Source of the DNA: Reticulascus tulasneorum
Taxonomy: Eukaryota; Ascomycota; Sordariomycetes; Glomerellales; Reticulascaceae
Length of the DNA stretch: 64,000 nucleotides
Direction of reading: 5' to 3'
NCBI GenBank assembly: GCA_001557505.1
Contig: LSAX01000001.1
Coordinates: forward strand, 1-64,000
A program made the position numbers and the translations under genes. Below are positions 57,201-64,000 of the stretch, piece by piece; within the stretch, counting starts at the first letter, position 1, and each line of letters starts with the position of its first letter. The notes under the pieces were generated by a model. That model saw nothing but the letters and a program-made list of their open reading frames with translations. It made no database searches and had not been told where the DNA came from.

Positions 57201-59265
57201 ACAGAATCTAACACTAGTATTATAGAGACTAGTACTAGTGGTATTAAAGCCACTACGTCGGACGTTACTACCACTTCCGTAACTGAGACTAGCCTATCTA
57301 ACATGGGATTAACTTATTCCAACACAACTAGTTCTGCAAGAACTGACGGTACTCCAGCTACGAGTACTGTTCTAAATAGTACTTTTATAAGCCTCTCTGT
57401 AATAAACACTACTTCTACTATAGTTGAAACTCAGACTAGAGCATCGGACTTCTCCACAACTAATAGTGCTATATCAGAGAGTACTTCGTTAGAAAGACTT
57501 ATAACAGATACCGATACAATCATCGTTACCAACACGGACGCGATAGTAACAGAGAGCTCTATCGTCGAGAGTGATATAACAGACAGTACCTCATTTCATA
57601 CTACTTTGATAGAGAGCATTTTAACAGCCAGTGCTTCAATAGAAAGCACCATAACGCAGAGGACTACCATAGAGAGTAGCAAAATCAGCTCTTCTACAAT
57701 AGCCACCACCAGAATAGATATTAGTGCAGTAGAGAGCTCTAAACTAGAGACCACCACCTTGGAGATAACTGTAGCCGCAAACACTGCAACTGAAAATACT
57801 CTCGCGGACACCACTACAGCCGGCAGTACATTTCATGAAACTAGGGTTTCTGATATTGCTACGACTGAAAGTAGAACAGCAGAGAATATAGGAGTCGATA
57901 GTACTACGACATACCTTACTCTGCCCGAATCAGAGATCGATTCTACTAGCTCGGACCTTAAAAGTAATGACGCCGACGTAACTTCAGGAGACGTTTCGAC
58001 AAGAACAATCACCGCAACTGACAATACCACATCTGATATCATTGTAACTAAAACAAGTAGCACCACAAGTCGCCTTGGTACATCTGAAACTATACCCACC
58101 GAGGTCATAAGAACCGATTCTTCTGCTTCTAGAACTCTCCCTACTGAAGTTGAGACAGTAGCAACTGTATCACCAACTCCGGAAACCACGACTAGTCGAG
58201 ATGATATTATAGACACCACTATAGATACACCTGAGAGTAGTAGATTACATTCTAGCGTTGTGGTTGGCTCAACCAGCAACTCCTACATAAGTACAGAAGA
58301 AACTGCAACGACCGGAACAGAAGTCAGCGGAACGCCGACCACGGCCAGCGAAACCGCTGCTGAGGGAACAGAGAATATATCAGCAGCTAGCGGCATCAGC
58401 GGTAGCCGATCAAGTTTGACCCTTGGTATTCCTACCACCTTTGCAAGCATGGTCACAACCGCAACAACAGAGAAAGCATTGGAGACTGAGGCCACCAAAG
58501 TCATCTTGAAAGTCATTGTAGGTGATTCGATGGCCCCGAGCAATCAGACTCGCCGGCGTTCAGTTCCACTAAAGAGACAGAATTACAATTCGTTTCTTGG
58601 TGATGCAGCCTCTGTTACCTTTTCCAACTGTAGCAACGCAAAACTATTTGAATTTATCGAGGATAGTCAACTGAGGATTAACTCAATTCCTGTCTCCACT
58701 CAACCTGATGTTCCTTTCATGGTGTTTGACGCAACCAATCCCATCGGCCCAATCACGCAGACATTCCACATTGTCGACGGGGTTCTAGTTTGGAGCAATG
58801 AATCATTCTTTAATTCCAAGGCAGGGTTTTGTCAAACGCAATCTGGATCACTCTACACCACCTTTGCTGATCCAGAATTCGAGTACCCTGTGGATTGCAC
58901 AGTGGTTTTTCTTACGGTAATACCAGGTGAATACTCCAAGCTTTTAATGCATTACCATGTACTAACTTTAAACAGCTTCTTACTGTGTAAATGGTGTGCT
59001 TATCGATCCGAATGTACCCAAGTTTAGTACGAGTGCGGCAACTACCTTCCAAGCGTCGGAGAGTCGAACTACAAACATAATTCCACCCAAACCCTCTAGC
59101 ACACTCGTGCTCCGTCCGGGCTTGTATCATCAGGAGAGCTTTCAGTTGCCTCTAAACTTTAACTGTCGTGTTATTGAACAGTATTGGATCGTCGGAGAGA
59201 CAACTGTGTTTGCTCTTCCAGCAAAGCCAAGCATGGCGTGGAAGAGAATTGTGAGACCTGCCTAA
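45234..59265 (+). CDS. Giant WSC-domain mucin-like secreted protein (4,455 residues)
   Basis: Seven exons join in phase: 45234-45883, 45957-46040, 46093-46548, 46612-49133, 49511-56531, 56582-58926 and 58976-59265. Introns are 73, 52, 63, 377, 50 and 49 nt, with GTAAGA, GTAAGT, GTAAGT, GTATGT, GTCTGT and GTGAAT donors. A signal peptide (about 1-23) precedes three Cys-rich WSC domains (about 39-148, 169-268 and 342-437). The first two WSC-WSC junctions are interrupted by introns exactly within the domains. A Ser/Thr stalk of about 3,800 residues follows: Ser-Thr dipeptides (about 472-889), imperfect SSTTSS repeats, 40 units of TESTAT (about 1559-1798), then a degenerate TES/TEN region and a less repetitive part. 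Dibasic KR (4242-4243) precedes a roughly 210-residue domain with several cysteines. WSC domains bind wall glycans; the stalk should be heavily O-mannosylated. There is no C-terminal TM or GPI signal. Confidence 0.82.
46833..48084 (+). repeat. Hexanucleotide-type (Ser-Thr)n coding repeat
   Basis: About 1.25 kb of near-continuous 6-bp units of the form ACATCT with CTC, CGA and CGT variants, encoding almost pure Ser-Thr dipeptides with a few Ile, Ala, Pro, Leu and Phe substitutions. It lies inside exon 4 of the giant gene. The 5' half uses mixed triplets (TCAACC, TCGACA), whereas 47780-48080 is close to pure TCTACA/TCTACG, suggesting recent expansion at the 3' side. The period also keeps the opposite strand open (Asp-Val repeats), which is a by-product. 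Confidence 0.9.
50473..51192 (+). repeat. 40-copy perfect 18-bp coding minisatellite
   Basis: Exactly 720 bp, or 40 units of ACAGAGAGCACTGCGACC, in frame within exon 5 of the giant gene, encoding repeats of Thr-Glu-Ser-Thr-Ala-Thr. Thirty-six units are identical; four consecutive units (about 50600-50670) differ by one base (GCG to ACG, Ala to Thr). Downstream to about 53900 the same motif continues in a diverged form (ACTACAGAAAGC and relatives). The near-perfect identity points to recent unequal exchange or slippage. Confidence 0.95.
51193..53930 (+). repeat. Degenerate Thr-Glu-Ser repeat region
   Basis: About 2.7 kb of diverged short units related to ACTACAGAAAGC (Thr-Thr-Glu-Ser), with larger blocks duplicated locally. 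One example is a segment of about 110 bases containing AACATTACAACTACAGAAAGC that recurs near 51870, 51960, 52190 and 52345; another is a run of CACTGCAACTATAGAAAG units at 53228-53355. It lies wholly inside exon 5 of the giant gene and keeps the frame open. The higher divergence than in the 18-bp array suggests it is older. Confidence 0.85.
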
Positions 59266-60165
59266 CTAGGGAACATAGGCTGTGAGTGGGATACTGGTTG
59301 TGATGCCAGTTGACTCATTTTTCTGTTTAGAGATTACGACTATGGCATGACTTCCAGAGTATGTGATAGTTGTGTGCTATGACCAATGTTTGATAGAACT
59401 GGGTGATTTGAAAGGATGAGTGAGGGCTTGGCTATATCAAAATTTCTTGATAATTTAAAAGAATTTAGAGTTGGCTTATTAAACGTTGTAAGTTAATTTT
59501 TGAAGTAGCTAAGGTGACCGCCCCCTTTTCTTTCATTGCCGTCACGGATGGGCTTTCTTCTGGCAGCCTGTCGTGGTCCTCGCAGAGGCCTGACCACATT
59601 TAACCAGGCGTATGTGGAAAGGCATGAGTCTGAGAGCCAGGAGAGTCGTCGTGATGGCATGTGTCATTGGGCATATTGTGATACAATGTGGCTACCCAAG
59701 TTTCTTCGAATCACACCAGGGGAGTTTCCCTGATATTCTAGATTTAATAGAGCGTCATACTCTCATGTATCCTGCAAAGAGCCATTCAAAACTAGTTGCA
59801 ACGTCACACGTTCCAATGGCTGGCGACCCGAAATTGCCCTCATGCCACTATTACTTTGCTCTGAGACGCCATCATGATTCATCTGACAGATCCTGTAGCA
59901 AACTTTCCGACCCTCACCCACGGTTCTGGCGGGCTTTGGCCGTTTCTAAACGCATTTACAATTAAAGCAATACTCTCTACCTAGGTGGTTTAATTTTACA
60001 CCCGATCGAAAAGATCAGCTGATTTAATTGTAGGATTGAAGGGCAGGTAGAAAAGAGAACTTAGTTACGATCAAAGGCTTGATGTGTCTTTAAAGTCGCC
60101 AAGAGACTTGTACCCCACTGCATCGTGGATAAAGACAAACAACGAAAATTTATGATTATTGTCGT
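59266..60165. other. Interval between the giant gene and tRNA-Arg
   Basis: About 900 bp; contains the 3' flank of the giant gene. Two overlapping plus-strand frames (59536-59733 and 59612-59965) have no recognisable domain and I do not call them. The composition changes from AT-rich to balanced across this interval, marking the edge of the accessory region. Confidence 0.4.
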
Positions 60166-60253
60166 GGCCGGATGGCGCAATGGTAGCGCATATCTTTCCG
60201 GTTAGTAATGATCAGCCTGGATAAGGTTGCGGGTTCGAGTCCCGTTCCGGTCG
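60166..60253 (+). tRNA. tRNA-Arg (anticodon CCG), intron-containing
   Basis: The seven-base acceptor strands pair (GGCCGGA with TCCGGTC, one G-U), followed by discriminator G. The D arm is GCGC-AATGGTA-GCGC, with the A in the D loop expected of tRNA-Arg. The anticodon stem TATCT pairs with GGATA. The loop reads TTCCGG, then an intron of about 16 nt (TTAGTAATGATCAGCC) after the base 3' of the anticodon, then T. The T arm is GCGGG-TTCGAGT-CCCGT, with the conserved GGTTCGA B-box. The anticodon at positions 34-36 is CCG, reading CGG arginine codons. CCA is not encoded, as expected in a eukaryote. Confidence 0.92.
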
Positions 60254-60256
60254 CAA

Positions 60257-60261
60257 TTTTT
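60257..60261 (+). terminator. RNA polymerase III terminator of tRNA-Arg
   Basis: A run of five T begins four bases after the tRNA discriminator base, the usual pol III termination signal. Confidence 0.8.
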
Positions 60262-60509
60262 GCTTTCGTGATCAGCTCGCCTGCCTTCCTTTTTGCCCTT
60301 CCAAGCTGCAACGTCCTAACACTACTTTGCCAGTCGTGTTGATTCACGTTGGCAGGGTATCCCATACCATAAGGTCTTGCCTGCGTGGTTCCGGACCATA
60401 CGATTTCTTTCACTACGTACTTCAATGCAGAACATTTCGGCTGGAGCTGTAAAAAAGAGGCGGCTGGAGCTTTGCTTAGGATGCGGCTTCAAGATTTTCA
60501 AGCCGCTTT

Positions 60510-61275
60510 CTACTCTCGCTGCAAAACCACGACCAGTCCCATCAGTCCCAGCATCACGGTTTTCAACCATGGGTGCTCGGACAGGAGAATTGTCACATAG
60601 CCAACAAAGGGTATATACGCCACCACACTTCCGATTATATCCTCCCTTGCTAGATAGTCTTGCCCTCTGGCATACTAAAATTGAATGTTAGTGGGCAGTC
60701 TTCAGATAGCAGGAGGGGTTCTTACTAGCTCGGTGTCGTCGGCAAGATTGTTGTCGCCTTTGGTAAGTAGTTTGGCATTGGCACTGTCACGAGGCGAAAG
60801 TTAGCCTCAATTCCTTGTTACCAATGCCCGATAATCGAAAAAAACTGACCCAGTGCCGAATTTCCTGACCACTCGATGTACAATAGGAATATCCTTGTCC
60901 TTGATGTTGTCTGGATAGCCACGTCTCAGTGTTCGTTCCTGTCCGCCAAAGTATAATGAGAATAGGCAGACACCTACAAACAACGATTTTCCCGACGTCC
61001 GGCTGGTGGCCTAGCAAATCTCTATTGAAGAGGAAGAGGAGGTCGCCTCGCTGGAATGCTGGCTCCATAGATCCGGAAAGGACGACGACAATAGGGGATG
61101 GTGAATTGGCCACGACTGAAAGCCCTTTCCACATCTGTACGGCGCAGAAACAGTTAGAAGTGCTTCCAAAGCCGCCAATCTAGATGATACTGACCATAAA
61201 CGCGGTAGAGAGAATCAAGGCAAAGTTAAGCAACTGGCCAGCTGCCGCTCGCGGGTTCTGTAAACTTGAGAGCAT
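60510..61275 (-). CDS. SEC11: Signal peptidase complex catalytic subunit SEC11
   Basis: Five exons (61275-61195, 61134-60978, 60910-60850, 60783-60726, 60674-60510) join in phase across introns of 60, 67, 66, 51 nt to give 173 residues, close to the usual 165-195. The N-terminus [20 protein letters not shown] leads into the membrane anchor. The catalytic Ser lies in [15 protein letters not shown] and the catalytic His in [13 protein letters not shown]. The KGDNN and [17 protein letters not shown] blocks complete the S26B fold, followed by a C-terminal hydrophobic tail ending VVVLQRE. It cleaves signal peptides in the ER membrane as part of the signal peptidase complex. The open frame 60787-61134 alone would be misread as a truncated protein because exon 2 runs into intron 2. 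Divergent from SSF1. Confidence 0.95.
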
Positions 61276-61651
61276 GTTTGCGATGTTGAGATGCGCTTGC
61301 AGTGTTACACTACGACTTTCGATCGAGAAGTAGAGCCTGCAAGTTCCAGGAAGATAGGTGTTGTTTTGGTACTTCGCGGCGAGTGCTGCAGCGCAGCTTT
61401 AGGTACTTCGTGATATGTGTCCAGAGGTTTTGAACATAAGCTACGTAGCTCCAATGTTCAATGTAAGCACAGACCAGATTATCTTATCTTATCACCACGT
61501 GTGCCCGGCGTTATCAGCTTATCGGCTGCCCCTCCAGATTTTTTTTCTGCAACCTCGAAGCGTTTTGCTACCTACCCTTCCTTCATTGATTTCTTTCGAC
61601 AAGATTAACTCGCCTGGCAATATTTGAGACCACCCAAAGCAAAACAACACA
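61276..61651. promoter_or_regulatory. Shared 376-bp promoter of SEC11 and SSF1
   Basis: The two housekeeping genes start head-to-head with only this interval between their ATGs, so their promoters must overlap. Pyrimidine-rich sequence near 61530-61600 lies upstream of SSF1. No classical TATA box is obvious. Confidence 0.5.
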
Positions 61652-63055
61652 ATGGCTCGCCGAAGGTCGAAGAAGAGGACTCATGTTGGTGCTAGTAACC
61701 CTTCCACCACCACCGCTGAGGGCCATGCATCAATCCGAGATCCCAAGAGTATGGTCATTCGAATTGGTGCAGGCGAAGTGGGCTCGAGTGTCAGCCAATT
61801 GGCCACAGATGTGCGCAAGGTAATGGAACCTGGGACTGCCAGCCGGTTAAAGGAGCGAAGAGCAAATCGACTAAAGGACTATGTCACTATGGCAGGCCCT
61901 CTCGGGGTTACTCATTTGCTTCTCTTCTCTCGCTCGGACAGCGGTAATACGAATCTACGAATTGGCCTGACCCCACGCGGCCCTACCATGAACTTTCGAG
62001 TTGAGCGGTACTCTTTGTGTAAAGACGTTCAAAAAGCTCAAAGGCACCCGAAAGGTGGTGGCAAGGAATATATCTCTGCTCCTCTGGTAAAGACGCGAGA
62101 ACTCTCCAATTCGAAACCATGTCCACTAACAGTCTCACAGTTGGTCATGAATAATTTTTCTTCTCCATTTGCCGATTCGAGAAGCAAAGTACCGAAGCAC
62201 CTCGAGTCGCTTGCCACTACCGTATTTCAGTCCCTGTTTCCGCCAATTAACCCCCAGACAACCCCCCTCAAGTCGATCAGGAGGGTTCTCCTGTTGAATC
62301 GGGAGCAAAGCGCCGAAGATGATGGGTCTTTCATCCTGAACTTCCGCCACTATGCCATCACCACTCGAGCAACGGGCATGTCAAAACCATTACGACGACT
62401 CAATGCAGCCGAGAGATTGCAAGCTACCAAGAAGACTCGCAAGGGAGGGGTACCCAATCTCGGGAAGCTTGAGGACATTGCGGACTTCATGATTGGAGGT
62501 GACACCGGCGAAGGATACATGACAGATGGAACAAGCGGCAGCGAATTGGATACCGACGCAGAAGTTGAGGTCCTTGAGACAGCTCCGAGAAGAGTCACAT
62601 CCAGCAAGCCAAAGGCTGCGCATGCCGATGACGGGGATGGTCCAATCGATGATGACGAAACCGTAGAGCGTCGTGCTGTTAAGTTGGTTGAACTCGGCCC
62701 ACGTATGCGTCTTCGCCTGACCAAAGTTGAAGAAGGTCTTTGCTCAGGCAAGACAATGTGGCATGAACATATCCACAAGACGAAACAAGAGGTCCAGGAC
62801 CTGGAGAAGCGATGGGCCCAGCGCAAACAAGAGAAAGATGCAAGGCGGAAGCAGCAAAAAGATAATGTCGACAAGAAACGGAAGGCTCAATCTGAAGTTG
62901 GTGAAAAAGAGGGTGGCGGAAGTGACATGGACATAGATTATGACGATGAGTTTGATAGTGAAGGCCTGGAGGGCGATGCGGAGTTTCAGGTCAACGAGAA
63001 GATGGAAGATGCTGATGAGTGGGAAGACCAGGAACGGGAAATCAGCAATGGGTGA
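61652..63055 (+). CDS. SSF1: Ribosome biogenesis factor SSF1 / Peter Pan homologue (Brix domain)
   Basis: A single exon of 467 residues. The Brix domain runs from about residue 30 to 260, with the hallmark stretches YVTMAGPLGVTHLLLFSRSD, RIGLTPRGPTMNFRVERYSL, CKDVQKAQRHPKGGGKEY and a C-terminal FILNFRHYAI. The N-terminus is basic (MARRRSKKRTH), like Ssf1/PPAN nuclear targeting sequences. Beyond the domain is RMRLRLTKVEEGLC, then a Lys/Arg-Glu coiled region and an acidic tail (DMDIDYDDEFDSEG), as in the family. Ssf1 acts in the nucleolus in 27S pre-rRNA processing for the 60S subunit, with Rrp14 and Rrp15. The frame is clean, and the gene marks core genome. Confidence 0.95.
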   Translation: MARRRSKKRTHVGASNPSTTTAEGHASIRDPKSMVIRIGAGEVGSSVSQLATDVRKVMEPGTASRLKERRANRLKDYVTMAGPLGVTHLLLFSRSDSGNTNLRIGLTPRGPTMNFRVERYSLCKDVQKAQRHPKGGGKEYISAPLVKTRELSNSKPCPLTVSQLVMNNFSSPFADSRSKVPKHLESLATTVFQSLFPPINPQTTPLKSIRRVLLLNREQSAEDDGSFILNFRHYAITTRATGMSKPLRRLNAAERLQATKKTRKGGVPNLGKLEDIADFMIGGDTGEGYMTDGTSGSELDTDAEVEVLETAPRRVTSSKPKAAHADDGDGPIDDDETVERRAVKLVELGPRMRLRLTKVEEGLCSGKTMWHEHIHKTKQEVQDLEKRWAQRKQEKDARRKQQKDNVDKKRKAQSEVGEKEGGGSDMDIDYDDEFDSEGLEGDAEFQVNEKMEDADEWEDQEREISNG

Positions 63056-64000
63056 TGTCCCTAGAGGTGTCTGGGAACTCATCGAGAAAGGCTACCCCGT
63101 TTTATCAACATCCGCCCCAAAATCAGATACCCAAACAATAGATGCGGATCCGACGGTTACTGTAAACAACGGATGCGCCTATAATGATAGCCTACAAAAC
63201 CCATTAATCACTGAAACCAAGTGTGAAATCCCCCTCGATTGAGACACGCAGCCTTATCAGATTCTATAACACTACTCTACCTGCTCACGAGGTCAGTTCC
63301 GCGTAGAGTTTATCGAATCAACTCACCCCCAAAATGTTAGTCGTATCGTGTATGAACGTCCATCTACTCATCAGACTGGAGTGGCTAGTCCAGGTTGAAC
63401 TTCGACCCGCGTCTCAATTTTGTTTGTTTCATGTGTCTTGCGGCCAGCGATCCCGTGGTGTGAGTTGGACCCAGATATCCGGATTGATAAGCAAGACTAT
63501 TCGTTAACACATCTTTCCTCGAAAAGGAGCGCGCCCTTGGCCGCAAAACTTGTGACCTTGACTCTGGTGAAACCGTCCAAAGAACAAACCAAATGTGTCG
63601 AATTGGGGGGTCGACCAGTCTTCTGTTAAAGCGTGATTCTTTGGGCGACTGGAGGAAAGTAAAAAAATTGGCGGCAGCTAGGGAGCTTTCAAGTTTGGTT
63701 TTTTGAGCGGCCAGTCATTGCCAGAGTTGAAGCAATCATCCCAGCCGCCGACGATGGCAGCGGACATGAGCTCGTCATCTTTTATTTCGACACCCACTTC
63801 CCCAACCATCCTGAGCAATATCAAGATGCCACGGCGCAGTGGCATCCGAAAAATCCCTAGAGGCTGAATGCTATCGGTCATGGACATGTGCTGTTCTGCA
63901 TTTTCAACACTTCGTGAGACGGGTAATTTGGCAAGTTGGTGTGATGTTAGCAGATGGCTGGCACAATTCCAATATATAACTTGTTAACCAGCCAATTAGA
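63056..64000. other. Right-edge interval, no confident gene
   Basis: A 70-codon plus-strand frame (63420-63629) and a 70-codon minus-strand frame (63678-63887, MSMTDSIQPLGIFRMPLRRG...) are open but lack motifs. The minus-strand one could be an exon of a gene continuing beyond 64000. I see nothing else. Confidence 0.4.

Noticed and set aside
59536..59965. Small genes downstream of the giant gene
   Set aside because: Two overlapping frames in different registers with no motif or conserved feature.
63420..63887. Two 70-codon frames at the right edge
   Set aside because: Short, no domain, and opposite strands; at best an exon of a gene lying beyond the window.

Overview
The window is nuclear DNA of a filamentous ascomycete (Pezizomycotina). 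The grounds are short GT-AG introns (mostly 48-112 nt, with CTAAC/CTGAC-type branch sites), HET-domain and Zn2Cys6 regulator genes, WSC-domain surface proteins, secondary-metabolism enzymes, and repeat-induced-point-mutation (RIP)-like decay of repeats. The reconstructed SEC11 protein looks closer to Sordariomycete/Leotiomycete orthologues than to Aspergillus; that is an impression from memory, not an alignment.

The left part (1-19 kb) is a decayed accessory compartment. It holds an AT-rich block, a WSC-domain pseudogene (1240-1859), an intact HET gene (2095-4571, -), a small SnoaL-like gene (7213-7744, -), and a dead Tc1/mariner-type element (8276-9270, +). A 1.26-kb degenerate frame of unknown identity (9325-10587, -) follows, then a second inverted transposase fragment, a relic of a STAND/NACHT-type gene (11227-11710), a three-exon small secreted protein gene (11975-12539, -) and two ruined Zn2Cys6 transcription-factor genes (13744-15735 and 17100-18935).

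The middle (19-43 kb) looks like a secondary-metabolism neighbourhood without a backbone enzyme. It has a BAHD/trichothecene-type acyltransferase, an epoxide hydrolase with one internal stop, an F-box-like gene, a damaged short-chain dehydrogenase, two polytopic membrane proteins, a six-exon cytochrome P450 and a PaxM-like FAD monooxygenase. Interleaved are an oxysterol-binding protein gene, a pectin lyase gene and a DUF3237 relic. No PKS, NRPS, prenyltransferase or terpene synthase is visible.

The right part is dominated by one giant gene (45234-59265, +). Seven exons join in phase into a predicted 4,455-residue secreted protein: signal peptide, three WSC domains, about 3,800 residues of Ser/Thr-rich mucin-like stalk (including 40 tandem 18-bp units and a long Ser-Thr dipeptide run), a dibasic site, and a roughly 210-residue C-terminal domain. 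It is split into several reading frames by introns, so a naive annotation would break it into three or more genes.

From 60 kb the sequence becomes ordinary core genome: a tRNA-Arg(CCG) with an intron, SEC11 (signal peptidase catalytic subunit, five exons, -) and SSF1 (Brix-domain ribosome biogenesis factor, +), the last two divergently transcribed from a 376-bp shared promoter. Exon structures below were derived by hand from splice signals and reading-frame continuity; no alignment or RNA evidence was available.
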